Made by a program: the position numbers and the translations under genes. A DNA stretch of 17,976 nt from the NCBI GenBank assembly GCA_035559315.1, contig DATMBJ010000085.1, positions 1-17,976 on the forward strand, in the 5' to 3' direction. The notes under the pieces were generated by a model. That model was not told where the DNA came from and ran no database searches. It worked only from the letters and a program-made list of their open reading frames with translations. Below, piece after piece: positions 1 to 7,179 of this stretch. The stretch comes from DATLZM01 sp035559315 (lineage in GTDB: Bacteria > Actinomycetota > UBA4738 > HRBIN12). Each line of letters begins with the position of its first letter. The first letter of the stretch is position 1.

Positions 1-1100
1 GGGTCAGGCCGGGCGACGTCGCCGTGATCCACCACGAGGACCTCGACCGGGTGTCGGCCGAGGGGCTCGTGGCGGCCGGCGTGGCCGCCGTCGTGAACGC
101 CGCGCCCTCCATCACGGGGCGCTACCCGAACCTCGGCCCGCTGATCCTGCTCCAGGCCGGGATCCCGTTGGTGGACGGCGTCGGGGAGCTCCTCCTGCGG
201 AAGGTCCGGGAGGGGGATCCGGTCCACGTGGACGGGGACCGGATCTACGCGCACGACGCCCTGGTGGGGGTCGGGGTCCGACGGACCCTCGACGACGTCC
301 TGGCCGAGATGGAACGGGCCAGGGAGCACCTGGGGGAGCGGTTCGAGAGCTTCGCCCGGAACACGCTCGACTACCTCCAGGCCGAGCGGGACCTGCTGTT
401 CGGCGGCATGGGGCTCCCCGCCCTCCGGCACGAGCTCCGTCGCCGCCACGTCCTCGTGGTGGTCCGCGGGTACGGCTACAAGGAGGACCTCGCCGCCCTC
501 CGGCCGTACATCCGCGACGTCCGGCCGATCCTCGTCGGGGTGGACGGGGGAGCGGACGCGCTCCTCGACGCCGGCTACGTGCCGGACCTGATCGTGGGCG
601 ACATGGACAGCGTGTCGGACCGGGCCCTCGAGCTGGCCCGGCCCGACGCCCGGGGGCGCGCCCCCACCGAGCTCGTGGTGCACGCGTACCGGGACGGCCG
701 GGCGCCGGGCCGCGCCCGCCTCGAGGCCCTCGGGCTCCCGTACCACGTCGTGGAGGCCACCGGTACGAGCGAGGACCTCGCGTTCCTCCTCGCCCACGAG
801 GAGGGCGCCGAGCTCATCGTGGCGGTGGGGACCCACGGGAACCTCCGGGAGTTCCTGGACAAGGGGCGGGAGGGGATGGCCAGCACGTTCCTCGTGCGGC
901 TGCGGGTGGGGGAGATCCTGATGGACGCCAAGGGGGTCTCGCGCCTCTACCGAAGCGGGCTCCGCCGCGGCGACCTCGTGCTGCTCGTGGGTTCGGCGGT
1001 GCTGGCCGTGGTGCTCGTGGCCGGGGTCTCGCCCGCGGTGCGCCTGTACCTCCGACTGGTCCTCGACGACCTGCTGTTCTGGCTGCGGGGCCTGGTGTGA
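1..1100 (+). CDS. steA: SteA-like cytokinetic ring protein, 5' partial
   Basis: The frame is open to the left edge of the window (first full codon at base 3), so the true start lies upstream; the GTG at 24 falls inside a conserved stretch and is unlikely to be the start. The protein has a thiamine-pyrophosphokinase-like core with the acidic motif VGDMDSVSD (codons near 594-620), preceded by a conserved segment reading VVNAAPSITGRYPNLGP. A hydrophobic C-terminal helix (about 976-1040) and a second apolar segment near the end suggest membrane anchoring. SteA of Corynebacterium, with SteB, is linked to septal peptidoglycan processing at division; that role is carried over by family. The stop overlaps the next start as GTGA, so the two are translationally coupled. 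True thiamine pyrophosphokinase is unlikely given the long N-terminal region and membrane tail. Confidence 0.85.
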   Translation, partial: VRPGDVAVIHHEDLDRVSAEGLVAAGVAAVVNAAPSITGRYPNLGPLILLQAGIPLVDGVGELLLRKVREGDPVHVDGDRIYAHDALVGVGVRRTLDDVLAEMERAREHLGERFESFARNTLDYLQAERDLLFGGMGLPALRHELRRRHVLVVVRGYGYKEDLAALRPYIRDVRPILVGVDGGADALLDAGYVPDLIVGDMDSVSDRALELARPDARGRAPTELVVHAYRDGRAPGRARLEALGLPYHVVEATGTSEDLAFLLAHEEGAELIVAVGTHGNLREFLDKGREGMASTFLVRLRVGEILMDAKGVSRLYRSGLRRGDLVLLVGSAVLAVVLVAGVSPAVRLYLRLVLDDLLFWLRGLV

Positions 1101-2005
1101 TCTCGTTCCGGTTCCTGCTGGTCTCGATCGTGGCGGTGCTCCTCGCGTTGGCGCTCGGGGTGCTCGCGGGGACCGCGGTGATCAGCCCTCGCCTGATCCG
1201 GGAGCTGGAGCGGGAGACCGAGCAGTGGCAGGGTCGCGCCGAGCGCCTCCAGGGTGAGGTCGAGGTGCTCGATGCGTTCCTGGGCGAGGCCCTCCCGTAC
1301 CTGACCGAGGACCGGCTCCTCGGTACCGAGGCCGTGGTGGTGACGCAGGACGGTGTCGACCCGTCGCTCCTGGCCGCTGCCCGGCGGGCGCTCACGGAGG
1401 CCGGGGCCGCCGAGGTGGCGGTGCTCTCGGCCCGGCCCGAGCTCGCCTCCACGGATCCGGAGGTGGAGCGGCGCCTCTCGGACCTGCTCGGCCACCCCGC
1501 GGCACCTCCCGAGGAGCTCTCGGCCCTGGCGGCCCAGGCCCTCGCCACCCGGCTCGCGATCGGCGCGAGCCGGCGGGGAAGCGGACCCGACGAGCCCGAC
1601 GTGCTCCGGGAGCTCCTGGAGGCGGGGTTCGTGGCCTCGATCGGCCCCGACCTGGCCGATCTCCGGGAGGTCGGGGGGCCCGACCAGGTGGTGGTGGTGG
1701 TGGCGGGGGGCGAGGGGGATCCCTCCCTCCCTCCCTCGGCCTTCCTCCTCCCCCTCGCCCGGGCGCTGGTGAGCCGGGGCGCGTGGGTCGCCGCGGCCGA
1801 GGGGGTGGAGAGCTCGTACGGTTTCGTGGCCGCGCTCCGCGAGGACGGGAGCGTCTCGGGGCAGGACGTGGTGACCGTGGACGACCTGGACGCTGCGATG
1901 GGCGCTGCGGCGCTGGTCCTCGGGCTCGAGCGGCTGATCGACCTGGGGCGGGGGGGGCATTACGGCGTCCACGGCGACTCCCTGATCCCCGCCCCGGCGG
2001 CCTGA
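1097..2005 (+). CDS. steB: SteB/MctB-family membrane-anchored protein
   Basis: This 302-residue protein starts at a GTG that overlaps the steA stop. It opens with one transmembrane helix (residues about 5-27, FLLVSIVAVLLALALGVLAG). A short charged coiled coil follows (about 35-65, rich in Glu, Arg and Gln) and then an alternating alpha/beta soluble domain. The C-terminus carries GGHYGVHGDSLIPAP, like the end of the MctB (Rv1698) and SteB family, annotated as copper transporter in mycobacteria. In Corynebacterium the homologue pairs with SteA. Position directly after steA supports the SteB reading; a copper role cannot be judged from sequence. The gene contains a run of five GTG codons (1688-1702) and a CCCT repeat (1721-1736). 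No Shine-Dalgarno precedes the start, consistent with coupling to steA. Confidence 0.82.
   Translation: MISFRFLLVSIVAVLLALALGVLAGTAVISPRLIRELERETEQWQGRAERLQGEVEVLDAFLGEALPYLTEDRLLGTEAVVVTQDGVDPSLLAAARRALTEAGAAEVAVLSARPELASTDPEVERRLSDLLGHPAAPPEELSALAAQALATRLAIGASRRGSGPDEPDVLRELLEAGFVASIGPDLADLREVGGPDQVVVVVAGGEGDPSLPPSAFLLPLARALVSRGAWVAAAEGVESSYGFVAALREDGSVSGQDVVTVDDLDAAMGAAALVLGLERLIDLGRGGHYGVHGDSLIPAPAA
1721..1736 (-). repeat. CCCT x4 tract, potential G-quadruplex on the minus strand
   Basis: The + strand reads CCCT four times in a row inside steB. The complementary strand therefore has four GGG runs separated by single A bases, the strictest form of the G-quadruplex consensus with one-base loops. 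It lies in the template strand of a transcribed gene. It encodes Pro-Ser-Leu-Pro-Pro in a poorly conserved loop, so it may be composition-driven. Confidence 0.6.
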
Positions 2006-2006
2006 G

Positions 2007-2732
2007 GTGGGCCGCGAGCCGGGGCGCCACGGGCGCACGGTCGCGCTCGTGGCCGCCCACCGCGAGGCGGCCCGGGTGGGGGACACGGTCCGCGCGCTCC
2101 GCGGGCTGGGCGGCCTGGACGACGTGGTCGTGGTCGACGACGGTTCCGACGACGGCACGGCCGCGGTCGCGCTCGGGGCCGGCGCGACGGTCCTCCGGGT
2201 CCCGCGCCGCGTCGGGAAGGGGAGGGCGCTCGAAGGGGCGCTCCGCCGGCTCCCGCCCGCCGACGTATGGCTGTTCGCCGACGCCGACCTCGGCGCGACC
2301 GCCGCGAGCCTCGGCCCGGTGCTCGAGGCGGTGCGCTCCGGCCGGGCCGACCTCGCGATCGCCGTTCCTCCGCCCCAGCCGGGTGGAGGGTTCGGGATCG
2401 TCCGGCGGTTCGCGGCCGGGGCGATCCGGGCCCTCGGCGGCCTCCAGGTCCGCGCCCCCCTCTCCGGGCAGCGGGCCATCACGGGCGCGGCCCTCCGGGC
2501 CTGCCGGCCCCTCGCCCGAGGCTTCGCCGTGGAGACCGCGATGACGATCGAAGCCGCGCGGCGGGGCCTCCGGGTGGTCGAGGTGCCGGTCGACGGGCTC
2601 CGCCACCGCGCGACCGGGCGCGGGCTGCGGGGCTTCGCCCACCGCGGGCGGCAGGGGATCGACGTGGCGGCCGCCGCGCTCCGGGCCCTCCTCCGTGGCG
2701 GGCTCGGCGGCGGGCCGCGCGGGGCCCGATGA
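2007..2732 (+). CDS. Family 2 (GT-A) glycosyltransferase
   Basis: This 241-residue protein begins at a GTG one base after the steB stop. It has the GT-A signature: a first beta-strand with ALVAAHREA (13-21), VVVVDDGSDDGT (40-51) for the nucleotide-sugar site, GKGRALEGAL (70-79), and a metal-binding FADADLG (90-96) containing the DxD triad. The later segment GFAVETAMTIEAARRGLRVVEVPV is typical of dolichol/polyprenol-phosphate sugar transferase and glucosyl-3-phosphoglycerate synthase relatives. There is no transmembrane segment. The stop overlaps the next gene as ATGA. Its substrate cannot be told from sequence; the context next to a membrane sugar-phosphate transferase and SteA/SteB points to envelope glycolipid or wall-polymer synthesis, which is inference. 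Confidence 0.85.
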   Translation: MGREPGRHGRTVALVAAHREAARVGDTVRALRGLGGLDDVVVVDDGSDDGTAAVALGAGATVLRVPRRVGKGRALEGALRRLPPADVWLFADADLGATAASLGPVLEAVRSGRADLAIAVPPPQPGGGFGIVRRFAAGAIRALGGLQVRAPLSGQRAITGAALRACRPLARGFAVETAMTIEAARRGLRVVEVPVDGLRHRATGRGLRGFAHRGRQGIDVAAAALRALLRGGLGGGPRGAR

Positions 2733-3466
2733 GGGGCTTCGCCCCGGCGCCGAACCACCGGGGGGTCGTCCTCCCGCGCTCGCTCGGGCTCCTGGTCCTG
2801 GCGGGGGCCGCGGCATGGACGCTCGGGGCGGAGCTGGTCGGGCGGGTGGGACGCGCCGGGTGGGCGGCGCTCGCGGGGTGCGGGGTCGTGTTCGCGGCCG
2901 GGCTCGTGGACGACCTCGTCCCCGGGGGCCCCCGGGGCCTGCGGGGGCACCTCCGGGCGCTGCTCGACGGCCGGGTCAGCACGGGCGCGGTGAAGCTCGT
3001 CGCGATCGTCGGGGCTGCCGTGTTCACCGTGGCCCTCGCGCATCCCCGGCCGGGGTGGGCGCGGCTCGCCGGGGTGGTCCTCGTGGCGGGGGCGGCGAAC
3101 GTCGCGAACGCCCTCGACGTCCGGCCGGGGCGCGCCCTCAAAGCGTCGCTCCCGGCGGCCATGGGGGCCGCCCTGGCCGGCGGCCCCGGCCGGCTGCCGC
3201 CGCTCCTGGGGGCGCTCGTGGGCGCCGCGGTGGCCCTCCCCCTCGACCTCCGGGAGCGCGCGATGCTGGGCGACTCGGGCGCGAACCTGCTCGGGTTCGC
3301 GGCGGGGCTCGGGCTGTACGGCGTGCTCCCGGCCTGGGCGGTGCCGGGCGCCGCCGCCGCGGTCGTCGCGCTGAACCTGCTCGCCGAGACCGTGACGCTC
3401 TCGGCGCTGATCGAGCGGTCGGCGCTCCTGCGGTCGGTGGATCGGCTGGGGCGGCTCCCCGACTGA
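2729..3466 (+). CDS. Short MraY/WecA-like polyprenyl-phosphate sugar-phosphate transferase
   Basis: I place the start at the ATG that overlaps the glycosyltransferase stop, giving 245 residues. Conserved elements of the MraY/WecA superfamily appear in order: APNHRGVVLP (7-16, the N-x-R-G...P entry motif), GLVDDL (58-63, the Asp pair), GHLRALLDGRVSTGAVKL (73-90), NALDVRPGRALK (127-138, in the place of the usual NxxDGxDGL loop) and MLGDSGANLLGF (179-190). The rest is apolar and Ala/Gly/Leu-rich, consistent with many membrane helices. Family members are usually above 300 residues with about ten helices, so this is a shortened, divergent branch. The expected reaction is transfer of a sugar-1-phosphate from a UDP-sugar to a lipid carrier on the inner face of the membrane; the actual substrate is unknown. 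Confidence 0.75.
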   Translation: MRGFAPAPNHRGVVLPRSLGLLVLAGAAAWTLGAELVGRVGRAGWAALAGCGVVFAAGLVDDLVPGGPRGLRGHLRALLDGRVSTGAVKLVAIVGAAVFTVALAHPRPGWARLAGVVLVAGAANVANALDVRPGRALKASLPAAMGAALAGGPGRLPPLLGALVGAAVALPLDLRERAMLGDSGANLLGFAAGLGLYGVLPAWAVPGAAAAVVALNLLAETVTLSALIERSALLRSVDRLGRLPD

Positions 3467-3574
3467 GCCCGGCGAACGCCCGCGCTGGCTCGCGGCGGCC
3501 GCCCCGTCCGCGACCCGCGAGGATCGGCCGCCCGACGGTTCCCGAGCCGAACCCGCACCCGGGCCGGTGGGGTC

Positions 3575-3583
3575 TGCTACGAT
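3575..3583 (+). promoter_or_regulatory. Extended -10 promoter upstream of pyrG
   Basis: The 128-base gap before pyrG contains TGCTACGAT, which fits TGN plus the TANNNT actinobacterial -10. No convincing -35 lies 17-18 bases upstream. The last T is 11 bases before the GTG start, so the transcript would have only a few leader bases and no room for a Shine-Dalgarno. This implies near-leaderless translation of pyrG. Confidence 0.55.
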
Positions 3584-3594
3584 GCCCTTCCGAG

Positions 3595-5232
3595 GTGCAG
3601 AAGGCCCGGCGATACGTGTTCGTAACCGGAGGCGTAGCCTCCGGCCTCGGGAAGGGCATCACCACCGCCTCGCTGGGCCGCCTCTTCAAGTCCCGCGGCC
3701 TCAAGGTCACCCTCCAGAAGCTCGACCCCTACATCAACGTCGACCCCGGCACGATGAACCCGTTCGAGCACGGGGAGGTGTTCGTGCTCGACGACGGCGC
3801 CGAGACCGACCTCGACCTCGGCCACTACGAGCGGTTCACCGACGAGAGCCTCCACCGGGGCTCGAACGTGACCACCGGCGCCGTGTACCAGGCGGTGATC
3901 GCCAAGGAGCGGCGGGGCGACTACCTGGGCAAGACGGTCCAGGTGATCCCCCACATCACCGACGAGATCAAGGAACGGATCCGCCGCCACGCGGAGGCCG
4001 AGGACGCCGACCTCGTGATCGTCGAGGTCGGGGGGACGGTCGGCGACATCGAGTCCCTCCCGTTCCTCGAGGCCATCCGGCAGCTCCGCAACGAGGTCGG
4101 GCGCGGCCGCTGCGCGTTCGTCCACGTTTCGCTGCTGCCGTTCATCGGCCCCACCGGCGAGCTCAAGACCAAGCCTACGCAGCACTCGGTGAAGGAGCTC
4201 CGTTCGCTCGGCCTCCAGCCGGACGCGATCGTGTGCCGGAGCGACCGGCCGATCGGGCGCAACCTCAAGGAGAAGATCTCGCTCCTGTGCGACGTCCCGA
4301 TGGAGGGGGTGATCTCGGCGGTCGACGCCGAGTCGATCTACGAGGTTCCCCTGGTCCTGCACGGCGAGGGGCTCGACGGCTACCTGGCGGGGCTCCTGGG
4401 CGTGGACCACGAGCCGGACCTCGCCGAGTGGCGGGCGCTCGTCGAGCGGATCCGCTCCGCGCGGGAGCCCGTGCGGATCGCGGTGGTCGGGAAGTACGTG
4501 AACCTCCGGGACGCCTACCTCTCGGTCCTCGAGGCGCTCAAGCACGGGGGGTTCCACCACGGGGTGCAGGTGGACGTGGCCTGGGTGGCCTCGGACGACC
4601 TCACCGGGGACGGGGCGGAGGAGGTCCTCCGCGGGGCCGACGGGGTCCTCGTGCCCGGGGGGTTCGGGGTGCGCGGCGTGGAGGGCAAGGTCGAGGCGAT
4701 CCGGTACGCCCGCCAGCGCGGCGTCCCGTTCCTCGGGATCTGCCTCGGTCTCCAGTGCGCGGTGATCGAGTTCGCGCGGAACGTCTGCGGGCTGGCCGGC
4801 GCGAACTCGAGCGAGTTCGACCCCGCGACGCCCCACCCCGTGATCGACCTCCTCCCCGAGCAGAAGGACGTGACCGACCTCGGGGGCTCCATGCGCCTGG
4901 GGGCGCAGCCCTGCCACCTGGTCCCCGGCACCAGGGCGGCGGCGAGCTACGGCGAGGCCGTGGTCTACGAGCGCCACCGCCACCGTTACGAGGTGAACCC
5001 CGCGTACCACGACGTGCTCCGCGAACACGGCATGGTGTTCTCGGGCCTCTCGCCCGACGGCCGGCTCGTGGAGATCGTCGAGCTCCCCGACCACCCCTTC
5101 TTCCTCGCCGGGCAGTTCCACCCCGAGCTCCGGTCCCGGCCCACGCGGCCCCACCCGCTCTTCCGGGACTTCATCGGCGCGGCCGTCGCCTACCGCGCCT
5201 CCCGCGCCGAGCGCCCGGTCGTCGTGGGCTGA
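3595..5232 (+). CDS. pyrG: CTP synthase
   Basis: This 545-residue enzyme converts UTP, ATP and glutamine to CTP in pyrimidine nucleotide synthesis. The N-terminal synthetase domain begins with RYVFVTGGVASGLGKG (P-loop-like) and contains LQKLDPYINVDPGTMNP and EVGGTVGDIES. The C-terminal class I glutamine amidotransferase domain has the nucleophile in GICLGLQ (Cys383) and the His509/Glu511 pair in QFHPE, so the triad is complete. Length matches the usual 530-560 residues. I chose the GTG at 3595 because it gives the standard short N-terminus just before the first beta-strand; a longer frame extends upstream but overlaps the preceding gene and lacks family similarity. It has its own promoter-like element and is followed after seven bases by the Nudix gene. 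Confidence 0.98.
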   Translation: MQKARRYVFVTGGVASGLGKGITTASLGRLFKSRGLKVTLQKLDPYINVDPGTMNPFEHGEVFVLDDGAETDLDLGHYERFTDESLHRGSNVTTGAVYQAVIAKERRGDYLGKTVQVIPHITDEIKERIRRHAEAEDADLVIVEVGGTVGDIESLPFLEAIRQLRNEVGRGRCAFVHVSLLPFIGPTGELKTKPTQHSVKELRSLGLQPDAIVCRSDRPIGRNLKEKISLLCDVPMEGVISAVDAESIYEVPLVLHGEGLDGYLAGLLGVDHEPDLAEWRALVERIRSAREPVRIAVVGKYVNLRDAYLSVLEALKHGGFHHGVQVDVAWVASDDLTGDGAEEVLRGADGVLVPGGFGVRGVEGKVEAIRYARQRGVPFLGICLGLQCAVIEFARNVCGLAGANSSEFDPATPHPVIDLLPEQKDVTDLGGSMRLGAQPCHLVPGTRAAASYGEAVVYERHRHRYEVNPAYHDVLREHGMVFSGLSPDGRLVEIVELPDHPFFLAGQFHPELRSRPTRPHPLFRDFIGAAVAYRASRAERPVVVG

Positions 5233-5239
5233 CCGGGCC

Positions 5240-5764
5240 GTGGCGGCCGGGGCGGACGACGGCCGGGCCCGCGAGGTGTTCCGCGGCCGACGGTTCCGCG
5301 TGGAGGTCGTGGACCGATCCGACGGCACCTACGAGATCGCCCGGAGCCCGCGGGCGGCCGCGGTGGTGGCCGTGCGGCCCGACGGCCGGGTGCTCCTGGT
5401 CCGCCACGAGCGCCCGGCGATCGGGGGCGAGCTGCTCGAGATCCCCGCGGGGCTCGTGGACGAAGGTGAGGACCCCGCGGCCTGCGCCGAACGGGAGCTC
5501 CTCGAGGAGACGGGCTACCGAGCCCGGGGGCCCCTGCGTCCGCTGGGCGGCTTCTACTCCTCCGCGGGTCTCACCGACGAGCGGTTCGAGCTGTTCCTCG
5601 CCGAGACCGAGGCCGCGCCGGTGGGGGAGCCCGAGGCCGAGGTCGCGGAGGTGGTCGCGGTCCCGTTCGAGGAGGCCGTGGCCGAGGCCCGGGCGGGCCG
5701 CCTGCCGGATGCCAAGACCGCCCTTGCGATCCTGCTGGCCGCCGCGCCACGATCGGCGCCGTGA
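5240..5764 (+). CDS. Nudix hydrolase, ADP-ribose pyrophosphatase-like
   Basis: This 174-residue protein has a complete Nudix box at residues 71-93 matching GX5EX7REUXEEXGU, ending RELLEETGY, with the metal-binding glutamates present. The preceding ELLEIPAGLVDEGE and the following GGFYSSAGLTDERFELFLAE are typical of the ADP-ribose/NDP-sugar pyrophosphatase group, which hydrolyses ADP-ribose to AMP and ribose-5-phosphate. The same order, pyrG then nudix then xerD, is seen in Mycobacterium. The GTG start seven bases after pyrG has no clear Shine-Dalgarno, so expression probably depends on read-through from pyrG. The stop overlaps the following start as GTGA. Substrate is assigned by family only. 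Confidence 0.9.
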   Translation: MAAGADDGRAREVFRGRRFRVEVVDRSDGTYEIARSPRAAAVVAVRPDGRVLLVRHERPAIGGELLEIPAGLVDEGEDPAACAERELLEETGYRARGPLRPLGGFYSSAGLTDERFELFLAETEAAPVGEPEAEVAEVVAVPFEEAVAEARAGRLPDAKTALAILLAAAPRSAP

Positions 5765-7104
5765 GCACCGGGACGCGGTACGCGCTCAGCGGGGGGGTCC
5801 ACGTCGCGTACCAGGTGGTCGGCGATGGCCCCCTCGACCTCGTCTACGTACCCGGGTGGGTCTCGAACGTCGAGGTGATGTGGGAGGAACCGCGGTACGC
5901 GCGGTTCCTCGAGCGGCTGGCGTCCTTCGCCCGGCTCATCACGTTCGACAAGCGCGGGACCGGGCTGTCCGACCCCGTGCCCGAGGGAAGGCCGCCCACG
6001 CTCGAGGAGCGGATGGACGACGTCCGCGCGGTGATGGATGCGGTCGGCTCCGAGCGCGCCGCGCTGCTCGGCCACTCCGAGGGAGGCAACATGAGCGTCC
6101 TGTTCGCCGCCACCTACCCGGAGCGGACGGCGGCCCTCGTGCTCGTGGGGTGCTACGCGAAGCGGGTCCGCTCGCCGGACTACCCCTGGGCGCCGGCGCC
6201 CGAGGAGCGTGTCCGGGAGATCGAGGAGGTGGCGCGGGTCTGGGGCAGCGAGGCCTACGCGGCGGCCCTCGCTCCGAGCATGGCCGACGACCCCGCGTTC
6301 GTGCGCGGGCTGGCCCGGTACCTCCGCCTGTCGGCGAGCCCCCGCGCGGCGGCGGCGCTGCTCCGGATGAACACCGAGATCGACGTCCGGCACGTCCTGC
6401 CGGCGGTCCGCGTCCCCACCCTCCTCGTCTACCGGACCGACGACCCCGACGTCCGCGTGGAGGAGGGGCGGTGGATCGCCTCCCGGGTCCCGGGGGCCCG
6501 GCTCGTCGAGCTGCCCGGGCGCGACCACCTCATGTGGGCCGGGGACGCCGACGCGATCCTCGACGAGATCGAGGCGTTCCTCACGGGCGTGCGGCGGGGC
6601 CCCGATCCCGACCGGGCGCTCGTGACCCTCCTGTTCACCGACGTGGTCGGCTCGACCGATCTGGCCGCCCGGCTGGGTGACGAGCGATGGAAGGACATCC
6701 TGGAGCGCCACCACGGCCTCCTCGCCGCCGCCGTGGAGCGGTTCCGAGGGCGCGAGGTGGATCGGGCGGGGGATGGCATCCTGGCCACGTTCGACGGGCC
6801 GGCGCGGGCCGTCCGGTGCGCCACGGAGGCCGTGCGCCGCGTCCGGGAGGACCTGGGCATCGAGCTCCGAGCCGGCGTGCACACCGGCGAGGTGGAGCTG
6901 GTCGGTCCCGCGGTCCGCGGTCTCGCCGTCCACCTCGCGGCCCGGATCGCGGCGCTGGCGGGGCCCGGCGAGGTGCTCGTGTCCAGCACCGTGCGCGACC
7001 TGGTCGTGGGCTCCGGGCTCGTCTTCGCCGACCGCGGCGAGCACGCGCTGAAGGGGGTCCCGGGGAGGTGGCGGCTCTTCGCGGCGGAGGCCGGCTCCCG
7101 CTGA
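5761..7104 (+). CDS. Alpha/beta-hydrolase fused to class III nucleotide cyclase
   Basis: This 447-residue protein has two domains. Residues about 5-275 are an alpha/beta hydrolase with nucleophile Ser106 in GHSEGG, an acid at Asp227/228 (YRTDDPD) and His255 in GRDHLMWAG, so the triad looks complete. Residues about 285-447 are a class III cyclase: LLFTDVVGSTDLA carries the first metal Asp (294), AGDGILATF the second (338). The usual substrate-selecting Lys is Asp334 (EVDRAGDG), and the transition-state Asn position is His391 (VHLAARI), while the partner Arg395 is kept. The same two-domain architecture is known from mycobacterial Rv1900c. It could make cAMP weakly or act as a nucleotide-responsive hydrolase; activity cannot be inferred. 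It follows the Nudix gene by a GTGA overlap. Confidence 0.88.
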   Translation: MSTGTRYALSGGVHVAYQVVGDGPLDLVYVPGWVSNVEVMWEEPRYARFLERLASFARLITFDKRGTGLSDPVPEGRPPTLEERMDDVRAVMDAVGSERAALLGHSEGGNMSVLFAATYPERTAALVLVGCYAKRVRSPDYPWAPAPEERVREIEEVARVWGSEAYAAALAPSMADDPAFVRGLARYLRLSASPRAAAALLRMNTEIDVRHVLPAVRVPTLLVYRTDDPDVRVEEGRWIASRVPGARLVELPGRDHLMWAGDADAILDEIEAFLTGVRRGPDPDRALVTLLFTDVVGSTDLAARLGDERWKDILERHHGLLAAAVERFRGREVDRAGDGILATFDGPARAVRCATEAVRRVREDLGIELRAGVHTGEVELVGPAVRGLAVHLAARIAALAGPGEVLVSSTVRDLVVGSGLVFADRGEHALKGVPGRWRLFAAEAGSR

Positions 7105-7145
7105 ACGGGCGTTCGGCGCTCCGTATCCGCCGGGCCGCCGTCAGG

Positions 7146-7151
7146 TAGGCT
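7146..7151 (+). promoter_or_regulatory. -10 element (TAGGCT) upstream of ald
   Basis: The 75-base gap after the cyclase gene holds TAGGCT, a good TANNNT actinobacterial -10. Transcription would begin near 7158, leaving a leader of about 22 bases that contains GGAGG at 7168-7172, seven bases before the GTG start. A -35 is not obvious. This is the best-formed promoter plus ribosome-binding-site pair in the window. Confidence 0.55.
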
Positions 7152-7179
7152 TCGGGGTGTCGATCCCGGAGGTCGGGGT

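Noticed and set aside
947..3043. Long open frames on the minus strand, the longest about 700 codons
   Set aside because: Their products are Arg/Pro/Gly-rich with no recognisable domain, and they lie opposite well-supported genes. Stops are rare in every frame at this GC content.
3567..6680. A 1037-codon + strand frame overlapping pyrG, the Nudix gene and the cyclase gene
   Set aside because: It is out of frame with three clearly recognised proteins and its translation is low-complexity Arg/Gly/Pro.
7105..7145. A terminator hairpin after the cyclase gene
   Set aside because: Only a five-pair stem (CGGCG/CGCCG) with a nine-base loop can be drawn and there is no T-run.
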